A stretch of 64,000 nucleotides of DNA, taken from Paracoccus sp041927875. Lineage in GTDB: Bacteria; Pseudomonadota; Alphaproteobacteria; Rhodobacterales; Rhodobacteraceae. Shown in pieces: positions 37,616-46,520 of the stretch; within the stretch, counting starts at the first letter, position 1, and each line of letters opens with the position of its first letter. The translations under genes and the position numbers were made by a program. The stretch lies in assembly GCF_041927875.1 (NCBI RefSeq), contig NZ_JBHFHN010000002.1. One strand, 5' to 3'. The notes under the pieces were generated by a model. The model was given only the letters and a program-made list of their open reading frames with translations, was not told the DNA's origin and did not search any database.

Positions 37616-38783
37616 GCGCCGCGCCCCCGGCAAAGACGCGGATGCGGTCCTGCGGCAGGCAGACCGGCAGGCTCTGGCCAACCGACAGGCCACGGCGGCG
37701 CACAAGCGCCTGTGGAAACTGCGCCAGCAACGCCGCGTCGCCCAATGCGTCGTGGCACAGCCGAATCCGGGCAAAGGCCCCCTGATACTCGATCGCGGCG
37801 ATTCGGGTGTCGAGCCGGTTGATGGCCGGTGCCGCCTCGGCGTGGTCATCCAGCGGCACCACATCCTCGGGGCGGATCGCCACGGTGACGGGCTGCCCGG
37901 CCAGATCGGGGTGGTCGCCGGTGCGCAGTTCATGCGCGGCATCGCCCGCCCCGCCAAGCCGAACCCGGTTGCCGCGCATCATCGCCCCCGGCAGAAAGGT
38001 CATCGCGCCGACGAAATCCGCGACAAAGCGGGTGGCGGGGTGGTCATAGATCTCGGCCGGGGTGCCAACCTGTTCAACAACGCCCATGTTCATGACCACG
38101 ATCCGGTCGGCCAGCGAAAGCGCCTCATCCTGATCGTGGGTGACCATGATCGTGGTGACGCCCAGCCGCGCCTGAAGCTGCTTCAGCTCATGTCGCAGGT
38201 GGATGCGGACCTTGGCGTCCAGCGCGCTGAGCGGCTCGTCCAAGAGGATCAGTCCGGGCCGGGGCGCAAGCGCGCGCGCCAGCGCCACCCGCTGTTGCTG
38301 GCCGCCCGACAATTGGGCGGGATAGCGGTCGGCCTTGTCGGCAAGCCCGATCAGGCCCAGCAACTCGGCCACGCGGCGGTCGATCTCGGCCCGTGGCAGG
38401 CCGCGGTTTTGCAGCCCGAAGGCGATATTGCGCCGCACCGTCAGGTTCGGGAACAGCGCATAGGACTGAAACACGATGCCGAAATCACGATCTTCGGGCG
38501 GCAGGGCGGAAATGTCGCGCCCTGCCTGATGGATCGTGCCGAGCGTCTGGATGTCCAGCCCGGCGATGGCGCGCAGCAAGGTGGTCTTGCCGCAGCCCGA
38601 CGGCCCCAGGAAACAGACGAACTCGCCCTCGCGGATGTCCAGCGACACATCGCGCAAGGCGGTGAAGCTGTCGAACCGCTTGGTCACCCGCCGGATGCGC
38701 AGATAGGCGTCATCCGACAGCGCCGCACTGGCCAGCGAAGCCGTCGCCCGCGACAGGGTGGCGACGCCGCCCTGCGGGATCAT
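37608..38783 (-). CDS. 2-aminoethylphosphonate ABC transporter ATP-binding protein (PhnT2 type)
   Basis: A 391-residue ATPase with Walker A GPSGCGKTTLL, signature LSGGQQQRVALARAL, Walker B LILLDEPLSALD and the VTHDQDEAL switch, followed by a C-terminal TOBE-like domain (VTVAIRPEDV). This layout matches the AEP/polyamine/iron ATPases. The ATG at 38783 overlaps the binding-protein stop (ATGA). It energises uptake of 2-aminoethylphosphonate with the double permease. Confidence 0.9.
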   Translation of the reverse strand: MIPQGGVATLSRATASLASAALSDDAYLRIRRVTKRFDSFTALRDVSLDIREGEFVCFLGPSGCGKTTLLRAIAGLDIQTLGTIHQAGRDISALPPEDRDFGIVFQSYALFPNLTVRRNIAFGLQNRGLPRAEIDRRVAELLGLIGLADKADRYPAQLSGGQQQRVALARALAPRPGLILLDEPLSALDAKVRIHLRHELKQLQARLGVTTIMVTHDQDEALSLADRIVVMNMGVVEQVGTPAEIYDHPATRFVADFVGAMTFLPGAMMRGNRVRLGGAGDAAHELRTGDHPDLAGQPVTVAIRPEDVVPLDDHAEAAPAINRLDTRIAAIEYQGAFARIRLCHDALGDAALLAQFPQALVRRRGLSVGQSLPVCLPQDRIRVFAGGAAHG

Positions 38784-39799
38784 GTCTTGGGCTCGGACTT
38801 GGAATTGTAGCGTTTCTGCCATTCCTCCAGGATGGCGGCGCGATGTGCGGCGGCCCATTCAAAGTCGTTTTCGATCAGCTTGCCGCGCAGGTCGGCAGGC
38901 AGGTTCGGCACCGGCTTTTCCAGCGCCGCATTCGCCAGGATCGCATAGTTCTGCGCATAGATCGCCATCGCCTCATCCGACACGGCCCAGTTCATCAGCG
39001 CGGTGGCCGCGTCATGATTGGGCGTGCCCGCGATGATCGCCGATGCCTCCATGTCCCAGCCGATGCCCTCGGACGGGATGACCACGGCCAGCGGCGCGCC
39101 TTCGTTCAACAGGCGCAGGGCGCGGAACTCGAACGAAATGCCGATCGGATGTTCACCGGCGGCCGCCATGGTGCAGGGCTTGGACCCCGAATGGGTATAG
39201 GCGGCGATGTTCTGGTGCAGCGCGTCCATGAACGCCCAGCCCTTGTCATCGCCCATCATCTGCAACCAGGACGAGACATCCAGAAAGCCCGTCCCGGACG
39301 AGGCCGGGTTGGGCATCACGATCATGCCCTTGTAGTCGGGCTTGGTCAGGTCCGCCCATGAGGTCGGCACCGCCACCCCGGCCTTTTCCATCTCGACGGT
39401 GTTGACGCACAGCGCCGCCGCCCAGGCGTTCGTGCCAACCCAGGCGGGCGGCGTGTCCTGATCGACAAAACGCGGGTCCAGCTTGTCGATGCCTTGAGGT
39501 GCATAGCCCTCAAGCATCCCTTCGGCCTTGAGCAACAAAAGCGAGGTCGCAGCCGTGCCCAACACCACATCGGCGCGGGGATTATCCTTTTCGGCCAGCA
39601 ACTTGGCGGTGATCACGCCAGTCGAGTCGCGCACCCAGTCGATCGTGATACCCGGATTGGCCGCCTCGAAACCGGCCTTGTAAACGGGCAGCAAATCCGC
39701 CTCGAGCGCGGTATAGACCGTCAATTGCTGCGCCGCCGCGCCGCTAGCCTGCATCAACGCGGCCACAGCCGCCGTCGCGATAACATGCGTGATCTTCAT
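38780..39799 (-). CDS. 2-aminoethylphosphonate ABC transporter binding protein (PhnS2 type)
   Basis: A 339-residue periplasmic protein with a Sec signal peptide (MKITHVIATAAVAALM, cleavage after ASGAAA). The mature start QQLTVYTALEADLLPVYKAGFE is the family opening of the AEP/iron(III) binding proteins. SSGTGFLDVSSWL and GEHPIGISFEFRALRL lie in the ligand region. A GGAGA ribosome site precedes the ATG at 39799; the ORF extends 24 bases further. It leads the five-gene operon, binding protein-ATPase-permease-oxidoreductase-PhnX. Confidence 0.9.
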   Translation of the reverse strand: MKITHVIATAAVAALMQASGAAAQQLTVYTALEADLLPVYKAGFEAANPGITIDWVRDSTGVITAKLLAEKDNPRADVVLGTAATSLLLLKAEGMLEGYAPQGIDKLDPRFVDQDTPPAWVGTNAWAAALCVNTVEMEKAGVAVPTSWADLTKPDYKGMIVMPNPASSGTGFLDVSSWLQMMGDDKGWAFMDALHQNIAAYTHSGSKPCTMAAAGEHPIGISFEFRALRLLNEGAPLAVVIPSEGIGWDMEASAIIAGTPNHDAATALMNWAVSDEAMAIYAQNYAILANAALEKPVPNLPADLRGKLIENDFEWAAAHRAAILEEWQKRYNSKSEPKT

Positions 39800-39970
39800 C
39801 GGGCGTCTCCCTGAACCTGACATTCGTCAGGCACTAGACGCCAAATGCGACACCCCCGTGACCTGAATGTGTCGGTTTCATGGCAGGACAACGGTGGCAG
39901 ATACCGCCACGGGTCGGGGGTTGGGACTGACGGATGCCAGTTGTCAGGGCGGGAAGCGTGATGGAGAAAG

Positions 39971-40060
39971 TGGCGGACAGTGAGGGATTCGAACCCTCGA
40001 GACGGTTCCCCGCCTACACACTTTCCAGGCGTGCGCCTTCGACCACTCGGCCAACTGTCC
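39971..40060 (-). tRNA. tRNA-Ser (GGA anticodon)
   Basis: The minus strand gives a 90-nt class II tRNA: acceptor GGACAGT/ACTGTCC, D-arm, anticodon loop CTGGAAA (anticodon GGA), long variable arm and T-arm GAGGGTTCGAATCCCTC. The 3' CCA is encoded. It lies in the gap upstream of the AI-2E gene and shows no duplicated end. Confidence 0.94.
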
Positions 40061-40161
40061 GTGCCCGGTTCTCTAGCCCGACTGTGGGGCTGACCGCAAG
40101 GCGCAATCTTGGGCGGTGGCACGGGTTGATCCGGGGCGCGGCGGGCCGTAACGTGGCGGTC

Positions 40162-41250
40162 ATGCCCGAACTGCCCGCCATCCCCCCCGATCCCGCACAG
40201 ACCCGGCGCGAGCGCCTTCAGACGCTGTTCCTGGGGATCATCGCCTTCGCGCTGCTCTTGTTCCTGCTGGTGCAGGCGCGGTTCATCCTGATCGCGCTGG
40301 TGATCGCCATCATCCTGTTTTCGCTGACATCCGAGGCGATCAACGCGATTGCGCGCATTCGCATCGGGCCGGCGCATGTGCCGAACTGGCTGGCCTCGCT
40401 GGTGGCGATGGGGCTGATCGCGGCGGGGCTGTTGTGGGTCTCGCTGATGGTCGTCAGCCAGGTCAATCAGGTGCTGGCCGTCGCCCTTGGTTATGCCGAA
40501 CGCGCCCAGGGCGCGGCGGCCGAGCTGTTCGCCTGGCTGGGGCCGCGCGCCGGCGGCGCGATCCAGGAGGGGGTGCGCTCGATCAACCTGCCCAGCTATC
40601 TGCGCAGCGCGGCGGGGCAGGCCACCAATGTGCTGTCGATGTCGGTGCTGATCATCCTGTTCGTCGGCTTTCTGTTCGCCGAACGGGTGTGGTTTTCCAC
40701 CAAGCTGCGCCGCCTGATGGGCGGCGCGGATGAGGCCCGCCGCGCCGAGGCGGTGGTGCGCAGCATCATGCACCGCGTGAACCGCTATCTGATCGTCAAG
40801 ACCGCCGTCAGCGCCGTCACCGGCGCTGCGGTCTGGGCAATTTTTCGCACGGCGGGCCTTGATCTGGCGCTGCCGATCGCCACGCTGACCTTCATCCTGA
40901 ACTTCATCCCCTCGGTTGGGTCGATCATCGCCACGATGCTGGCGGCGCTGGTGGCCTTTGTGCAGACCGGCGACACATCGACGACGGTGGCGATCACGCT
41001 GGCGGCGGCGGGGGTTCAGTTCGTGATCGGCAACGTGCTGGACCCGATGCTGCTGGGCAAGACGCTGCGCCTGTCGGCCTTTGGCATCATCCTGTCGCTG
41101 GCCTTCTGGGGGGCTGTCTGGGGGCTGGCGGGCATGTTCCTGGCGGTGCCGATCATGGTGGCGGTAATGATCCTGTGCGCGCAGACCGAGTGGCTGCGCC
41201 CGGTGGCAATGCTGCTGTCGCGCGAAGGCCTGGCCGAGACCGCCGCCTGA
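40162..41250 (+). CDS. AI-2E-family membrane transporter
   Basis: A 362-residue protein with about eight helices. It starts MPELPAIPPDPAQTRRERLQ, and the C-terminal half has LNFIPSVGSIIATMLAALVAF and NVLDPMLLGKTLRLSAFGI, the conserved IPNxG-like and NxxxPxxxG features. The family includes TqsA-like exporters and many sodium/proton-linked transporters; despite the name, most do not move autoinducer-2. The ATG at 40162 fits the family N-terminus; the open frame runs through the tRNA upstream and is rejected. Confidence 0.85.
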   Translation: MPELPAIPPDPAQTRRERLQTLFLGIIAFALLLFLLVQARFILIALVIAIILFSLTSEAINAIARIRIGPAHVPNWLASLVAMGLIAAGLLWVSLMVVSQVNQVLAVALGYAERAQGAAAELFAWLGPRAGGAIQEGVRSINLPSYLRSAAGQATNVLSMSVLIILFVGFLFAERVWFSTKLRRLMGGADEARRAEAVVRSIMHRVNRYLIVKTAVSAVTGAAVWAIFRTAGLDLALPIATLTFILNFIPSVGSIIATMLAALVAFVQTGDTSTTVAITLAAAGVQFVIGNVLDPMLLGKTLRLSAFGIILSLAFWGAVWGLAGMFLAVPIMVAVMILCAQTEWLRPVAMLLSREGLAETAA

Positions 41251-41356
41251 TCAAGGGGCCTGATCGCGCACCTTCTCCGGCCGCTTGTTCCGGAACCTTT
41301 GCCTCGCAAGGCCGTTAACGATTTGTTAACCCTTTAGCAAAGAACCGGAGGGCGTC

Positions 41357-41512
41357 ATGCGCGCATCCATGCTGATCGTGTCGATCATCGCGGCATTCTC
41401 GATGTCGACCGTCATGGCGTCGGCTCATGGTGGCGGCTGCCGCAAATCCTCGCCGCCCGGACAATGCTGCCATGCTGACAACAGCGCCGGCGGCCAGGTG
41501 CATTGCCACTGA
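41357..41512 (+). CDS. Small secreted Cys/His-rich protein (YHYH-like), 51 aa
   Basis: A 51-residue frame: MRASMLIVSIIAAFSMSTVM, ASAHGGGCRKSSPPGQCC, then HADNSAGGQVHCH. A GGAGG ribosome site lies 5-9 bases upstream. The first 22 residues look like a signal peptide with cleavage after ASA. The mature part has a histidine start (HGGGC), a CC pair and a closing HCH, reminiscent of YHYH-domain proteins (GCHxxxxxGxYHCH) that often occur near surface proteins. With four cysteines and four histidines it could bind metal. It sits 106 bp after the AI-2E gene and is too short for many gene finders. Confidence 0.65.
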   Translation: MRASMLIVSIIAAFSMSTVMASAHGGGCRKSSPPGQCCHADNSAGGQVHCH

Positions 41513-41542
41513 CCCGGGGCGTTCAGAAGGATGGGCCATATG

Positions 41543-41567
41543 AAACAGGCCGCCCAAGGGCGGCCTG
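41543..41567 (-). terminator. Terminator of the MscS-type gene
   Basis: CAGGCCGCCC and GGGCGGCCTG form a perfect ten-base stem around a two-base loop, with TTTC following on the minus strand. It lies just past the stop of the MscS gene. The plus-strand YHYH-like gene may use it too. Confidence 0.65.
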
Positions 41568-41571
41568 ATCG

Positions 41572-44247
41572 TTAGCTTGTCGCGGTCGGCGCCCCGCCAT
41601 TGCCGCCGCCATCCCCGTCGCCGTCCCCGTCGCCATCGTCCTCATCATCGTCACGGCGCTGTTCGTCCAGCCTAAGCGGACGGCGGCCCGTCGCCATCGG
41701 TTCGGCATGGCCACGGTCGCCGTGGCGGTGCAGGTCGTCATGCGAGACCTGCGGAAAATCCGCCGGTTGTTCGGGGCCTTCGCGCGTCGCCTCTGCCTGA
41801 TTGGCGCGCGGGGTCAGCTTCAGCGGCGCGGGCGGCGGGCGCAGCGTCTCGGGGTTGCGCAGCCACAGATCCTGCTGCGGGAAGGGGATCTCGATCCCCT
41901 CCTCGGCAAAGCGGGCAGCGATCTGGTGGTTCATCTCGGATCGCGTGGACATGATCTGGTTCACATCCGACAGGATTGCGCGGATTTCAAAGTTCAGCGC
42001 GCTATCCCCGAAGCTGACGAACACCACGGCGGGCGGCGGGCTGAGCATCACGATCGGATGGTTCTCGGCGATCTCGCGCAGGATCTTTTCGACCTTGCGG
42101 GTATCGGTGCCATAGGCCACCCCGATCGGCAGGATCAGCCGCCCGTTCAGGTTGCCGCGGGTATAGTTGATGACCTGGCCCGAGACGAAATCGGCATTGG
42201 GAACGATCACATCCGTGCGGTCGAAGGTCTCGATCCGGGTCGAGCGGACGGAAATGGCGCGGACATAGCCCTGTTGGCCGCCGACCTCGATCCAGTCGCC
42301 TTCGGTGATCGGGCGTTCGATCAGCAGGATGATGCCCGACACAAAGTTCGACACGATGTTCTGCAGGCCGAAACCGATGCCGACCGACAGCGCACCGGCG
42401 ACGATGGCCAGCGATGACAGGTCGATCCCGGCGCTGGTGATCGCGGCAAGCGCGGCCAGAAAGATCCCGACATAGCCCAGACCCGAGACGATGGCGTTTT
42501 GCCCGCCCTTGTCGATGCGGGTTTTCGGCAGCACCGACACCCGCATCGTGCCTTGCAGCAGGCGGGTGACCATGTAGCCCGCGGCAAAGACGATGGCAAA
42601 GGTCAGGATCGCGGTGGGCGAGATCTTGACCCCGCCCAGCGACACGCCGCTGCGGAACCGGGTCCACAATTCGGCCAGTTCGGCGGTGCGCATCCCCCAG
42701 ATCAGCCCGAACAGCGGCAGTGAGGCCAGCACCAGGGCAAAGCCGATCAGCACCGGGATCAGCGCGTCGCGCGCCCCCTCGCTGTCGCGCAGCACCATGG
42801 CATAGACATCGGCGAAGAAGTCTTGCAGCAAGACCAGAAGGCAGATCAGCCCCATCGACAGGATCGCGGGCCAGATCAGCGCATTGGCCATGCTGGTATA
42901 GCCCAGCACCGCCAGCACCGGGGCGGCGAGTGCCGCCAGCACCGCCAGGATCGCGGCCAGTCCGACGAAGCGGTCGCGCGCCGACAGGCTGCCATCGGCC
43001 TCGGCATCGGCCTTGGCACCGCGCCGCACCAGTTGGGAAAAGCGATACAGGCTGAAGGCGGCCAGCAGGATCAACGGCAGATAGGTGACCGCGACGGTTG
43101 CCGCCCCCGCAGGCGTGGGCGGGCTGGCGGTCGGCAGGCCCATTGTGGGCAAAAGGCCGTTCTCCAGCACCAGTGCCAGACCCACGGTCAGGCCCATCAG
43201 CGCAAGATGCAGCCGGGCCTCGGTCCGGCGGTCGTCCTGGACGGGCAGCACGCTGTCCATCTCGCGGCGACGGGGGAACAGGCGGCGGCCCAGCCAATGC
43301 GCGATGAACAGGCAGGCACCGCCCACCGGGATCATCACCGCCAGCAGCTCGCCGCGCGTGCCGACCACGCCGGCCTGGGTGACGGCCAGCGACATCAGGT
43401 AAAGCCCGACCATCGGCGCGACGATCTGCCCAAGCGAGACAAGGAAGGCGCTGACCCGCCGGAACCGCGCGGATGAGCCGTTCACCAGCCGGTTCGACAG
43501 CCCTTCGACAAAGGCGCGGCCCCGCAGCAGCAACAGCAGGGCAAGCGCGACCTCGGCGCCGATGGTCAGCGCATTCTCCTGCAAGGCGCGCATCGTGCGG
43601 CCATCGGCCAGACGGGCGCGGACCTCATTCGTCAGCGCGCCGGCACCCTCGACCGTGGCGGTCAGCGCCTCGGCCCAGGATGAGGGCAGCAAGGGCGAGG
43701 GGTTGCGGAACATCAGCGCACTGGCCTGACGTTCGCGCTCCAGCCGGTCGATCCGGCCGATCAGCGCATCGGCGCGGCTATAGGCCTCGACCGCGGTCAG
43801 GCTGGGGGCCTGGGCATCGGCAAGCTGCTTGTTCAGCTCGCCCCGGCGTTCGGCGATCTCGGCTGCTTCGCTTTCGCCCTCGGCGGGCTTGGGGCCAAGC
43901 GACTGGATCTGTTCGCGCAAGGTGGCGATCTGCGGGCCGTTGATCCCCTGCGCGTCCTGAAACCGGCTGCGCCAGGTCACCAGATCGGCGCGCACCTGAT
44001 CCAGTGTTTCACTGTCGGCCTTGTCGTTGATCAGCGTGTCGGCCTGCGTCGCCTGCTTGTCCCAGGCGGCATAATCCGGCGGTTCCGGCGCGGTCTGGGC
44101 CATCGCCGTGGCCGAAGGCTGCGGCAGGGCGGGGTGCAGCGCGGCAAGGCCAGACCAGATCGTCAGGCCCAGCACCAAAGCCAGGATCAGGCGCGGCACG
44201 GCGGCAAGGGCCGCGACGGGGCGGCGGGCAGGAATGGGCTTCGGCAT
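41572..44247 (-). CDS. Large MscS-family mechanosensitive channel (DUF3772 type)
   Basis: An 891-residue protein. A signal/first helix is followed by a periplasmic coiled-coil region (DUF3772, about 50-220) and then many helices to about 640. The MscS core begins SSLAIVAGALSVGIGFGLQ and continues NIVSNFVSGIILLIERPITE, the pore helix with Gly-Ala packing, then a beta domain. The C-terminal 70 residues are hydrophilic and end in DDDEDDGDGDGDGDGGG. It should release osmolytes under hypo-osmotic shock; large forms are MscK-like. The acidic tail is unusual and may interact with cations. It follows the cysteine-synthase-like gene by 3 bp. Confidence 0.87.
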   Translation of the reverse strand: MPKPIPARRPVAALAAVPRLILALVLGLTIWSGLAALHPALPQPSATAMAQTAPEPPDYAAWDKQATQADTLINDKADSETLDQVRADLVTWRSRFQDAQGINGPQIATLREQIQSLGPKPAEGESEAAEIAERRGELNKQLADAQAPSLTAVEAYSRADALIGRIDRLERERQASALMFRNPSPLLPSSWAEALTATVEGAGALTNEVRARLADGRTMRALQENALTIGAEVALALLLLLRGRAFVEGLSNRLVNGSSARFRRVSAFLVSLGQIVAPMVGLYLMSLAVTQAGVVGTRGELLAVMIPVGGACLFIAHWLGRRLFPRRREMDSVLPVQDDRRTEARLHLALMGLTVGLALVLENGLLPTMGLPTASPPTPAGAATVAVTYLPLILLAAFSLYRFSQLVRRGAKADAEADGSLSARDRFVGLAAILAVLAALAAPVLAVLGYTSMANALIWPAILSMGLICLLVLLQDFFADVYAMVLRDSEGARDALIPVLIGFALVLASLPLFGLIWGMRTAELAELWTRFRSGVSLGGVKISPTAILTFAIVFAAGYMVTRLLQGTMRVSVLPKTRIDKGGQNAIVSGLGYVGIFLAALAAITSAGIDLSSLAIVAGALSVGIGFGLQNIVSNFVSGIILLIERPITEGDWIEVGGQQGYVRAISVRSTRIETFDRTDVIVPNADFVSGQVINYTRGNLNGRLILPIGVAYGTDTRKVEKILREIAENHPIVMLSPPPAVVFVSFGDSALNFEIRAILSDVNQIMSTRSEMNHQIAARFAEEGIEIPFPQQDLWLRNPETLRPPPAPLKLTPRANQAEATREGPEQPADFPQVSHDDLHRHGDRGHAEPMATGRRPLRLDEQRRDDDEDDGDGDGDGDGGGNGGAPTATS

Positions 44248-44250
44248 GGG

Positions 44251-45315
44251 TTACCCCTGATAGACTTCGGGCAGACGGCGCGGCGCGGTATCCAGCCAGT
44301 CGGGCACCGGCAGCCCCTTGGCGCGCAGAAACTCGGGGTTCCACAGCCGCGACTGATAGCGTTGACCATGGTCGCACAGGATCGTGGCGATGGTATGGCC
44401 CGGCCCCATCTGCCGCGCCATGCGGATCGCCCCGGCGATGTTGACGCCCGACGACCCGCCCAGACAGATACCTTCGTCGCGGGCAAGCGCGAACACCACC
44501 TCAAGCGCCTCGGCGTCAGGGATGTTGAAGGACATGTCGGGGGTCAGCCCCTCGAGGTTGGCGGTGATGCGGCCCTGGCCGATGCCTTCGGTGATCGACG
44601 ATCCCTGGGTGGCCAGTTCGCCGGTGGTGTAAAAGCTGTGCAGCGCCGCGCCATCGGGATCGGCCAGCCCGATGCGAACCCCCTTGGGTTGCAGCGCCAT
44701 CGCCACCCCCGCCAACGTCCCGCCCGAGCCGACCGCGCAGATGAACCCGTCCAGCCGCCCGCCGGTCTGGTCCCAGATCTCGGGACCGGTGGTTTCCAGA
44801 TGCGCCTGGCGGTTGGCGATATTGTCGAACTGGTTGGCCCAGATCGCGCCGTTGGGTTCGGTGGCGGCCAAAGCCTCGGCCAGGCGGCCCGAGTAGCGGA
44901 CGTAATTGTTGGGGTTGCTGTAGGGCGCGGCGGGAACCTCGACCAGTTCGGCACCCGCCAGCCGCAGCATGTCCTTCTTTTCCTGGCTTTGGGTCTCGGG
45001 GATCACGATGACGGTGCGAAAGCCCATCGCCGCCCCGACAAGGGCCAGGCCGATACCGGTATTGCCGGCGGTGCCCTCGACAATCGTGCCGCCGGGCTTC
45101 AGCGCGCCGCGCGCCACGGCGTCGCGGATGATATACAGCGCCGCGCGGTCCTTGACCGACTGGCCGGGGTTCATGAACTCGGCCTTGCCCAGGATGGTGC
45201 AGCCCGTCGCCTGTGAGGCCGCGCGCAGGTGGATCAGCGGCGTGTTGCCGATGGCGCCGATGATGTCATCGGCAGGCGGCGCGGGGGCGGCAATATTCGG
45301 CGCGGATCGGGTCAT
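44251..45315 (-). CDS. PLP-dependent cysteine-synthase-like enzyme
   Basis: A 354-residue beta-family PLP enzyme. The PLP lysine lies in NPGQSVKDRAALYIIRDAV, the phosphate loop is SGGTL in AVGSGGTLAGVAMAL, and EGTAGNTGIGLAL is the substrate loop. The C-terminal RYQSRLWNPEFLRAKGLP extension makes it longer than classic CysK (about 310). It should make cysteine from O-acetylserine and sulfide or carry out a related beta-replacement. The SVKDRA form is closer to CysM or CBS-like enzymes than to CysK. An ATG at 45315 is the only clear start. Confidence 0.82.
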   Translation of the reverse strand: MTRSAPNIAAPAPPADDIIGAIGNTPLIHLRAASQATGCTILGKAEFMNPGQSVKDRAALYIIRDAVARGALKPGGTIVEGTAGNTGIGLALVGAAMGFRTVIVIPETQSQEKKDMLRLAGAELVEVPAAPYSNPNNYVRYSGRLAEALAATEPNGAIWANQFDNIANRQAHLETTGPEIWDQTGGRLDGFICAVGSGGTLAGVAMALQPKGVRIGLADPDGAALHSFYTTGELATQGSSITEGIGQGRITANLEGLTPDMSFNIPDAEALEVVFALARDEGICLGGSSGVNIAGAIRMARQMGPGHTIATILCDHGQRYQSRLWNPEFLRAKGLPVPDWLDTAPRRLPEVYQG

Positions 45316-45381
45316 GGGCTGGCTCGCTGTGGCGTCGGGGGCAATCAGTTTGCGCCAAGCTATGCGGGCCGGACCTTGCCC

Positions 45382-46203
45382 TCAACCCCGAACCGGATGA
45401 AACCGCGCCCGGATCGCCTCACGATCGCGCCACAGCATCAGCAGCGCGACGATCAGCGGCGTGGCCCGGATCGCGCCGCCGTCGATCATCGCCATCGCCT
45501 GCGGCAGGTCGACCAGATGCAGGCGGATGTCCTCGGCCTCATCCGTCGCGCCGCCCAGGCGGGGCAGGTCGTCGGGCAGATCGGCCTGACCGATGAAGCT
45601 GTAGACATATTCCGTCAGCGCCCCGGGCGAGGGATAGGCGGCGGGCAGGTCCACCAGATCGCCCAGGGTCAGCCCGGCTTCCTCATGCGCTTCACGGCGG
45701 GCGGCCTCGGCCGGGGTTTCGCCGGGGTCGATGCGCCCGGCCACGGTTTCCAACAGCCAGGGCGACCGGTCCCCGCGCGCAAAGGGACCGGTGCGGAACT
45801 GTTCGACCAGCAGCACCCGGTCGCGCGCCGCATCATAGGGCACCACGACCGCCGCGTCGCCGGTGATGATCGCGCTGCGCGGCAGCTCGGGCGTCTGGCC
45901 CCCGGCATGGGTCGGATGCGAAAGGCTGTAATCCTCGACCGCGAAAAACCCGGCATAGGGGTGGCGCGTGGCGTGCAGGCGCACCTGATCGGTGGCCGGC
46001 TGCGCGTCAGCGGCCTGCGCCCGCAACCGGCTGTCGGCGCGGATCGCCATCGCCGCCAGCCGCGCCCGGATGCGATGGGCGGGCCAATCATCGGGCAGCG
46101 CCGCGACATCCTGCGCCAGGGCGGCCCGCAATTCGGGCTGATCGCGCCACTGGTCGAGGTCGTCACGCAACTGCGCCAGCCGGTCTGTTTTGGAATGGCT
46201 CAT
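45382..46203 (-). CDS. Nudix hydrolase (ADP-ribose pyrophosphatase-like)
   Basis: A 273-residue protein with a complete Nudix box, GRIDPGETPAEAARREAHEEAG (split motif GxxxxxExxxxxxxREAxEEAG). The TIGR00052-type N-terminal region and VLLVEQFRTGPFARG agree with ADP-ribose pyrophosphatases. It should hydrolyse ADP-ribose or a related nucleotide-sugar in the cytoplasm. An unusual N-terminal extension of about 90 residues (DLDQWRDQPELRAALAQ) precedes the Nudix core. The start at 46203 is the first ATG that does not enter the next region. Confidence 0.85.
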   Translation of the reverse strand: MSHSKTDRLAQLRDDLDQWRDQPELRAALAQDVAALPDDWPAHRIRARLAAMAIRADSRLRAQAADAQPATDQVRLHATRHPYAGFFAVEDYSLSHPTHAGGQTPELPRSAIITGDAAVVVPYDAARDRVLLVEQFRTGPFARGDRSPWLLETVAGRIDPGETPAEAARREAHEEAGLTLGDLVDLPAAYPSPGALTEYVYSFIGQADLPDDLPRLGGATDEAEDIRLHLVDLPQAMAMIDGGAIRATPLIVALLMLWRDREAIRARFHPVRG

Positions 46204-46363
46204 CCTGACCCCCTTGCTGGCACCGATCCTAGCCCAGACAAAGGCCGCGCGACAGCCACCCCGCCTGTTACAGCGCCGTGACAGAAAAAGCGCGGCCACG
46301 GTTTTTGCCCCTTGCAGACCCCGCTTGCGCCCGCTAAATCCCCCGCCTACGACGACCAGCTGC

Positions 46364-46453
<90 letters not shown>

Positions 46454-46520
46454 AAACTTTCTAAAACAATGACTTAGGACTTGGACAGGCAAGTGCGACA
46501 CAATGTGGAGCACAAGGCCC

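Noticed and set aside
35468..37822. Plus-strand 784-residue open frame over the phosphonate permease
   Set aside because: Shadow of the permease; composition dominated by Arg, His and Gln, no start signals.
39971..40060. Integration site at tRNA-Ser(GGA)
   Set aside because: No integrase nearby and no repeated copy of the tRNA end was found.
39934..40161. N-terminal extension of the AI-2E gene
   Set aside because: The open frame runs through tRNA-Ser(GGA); ATG 40162 fits the family start.
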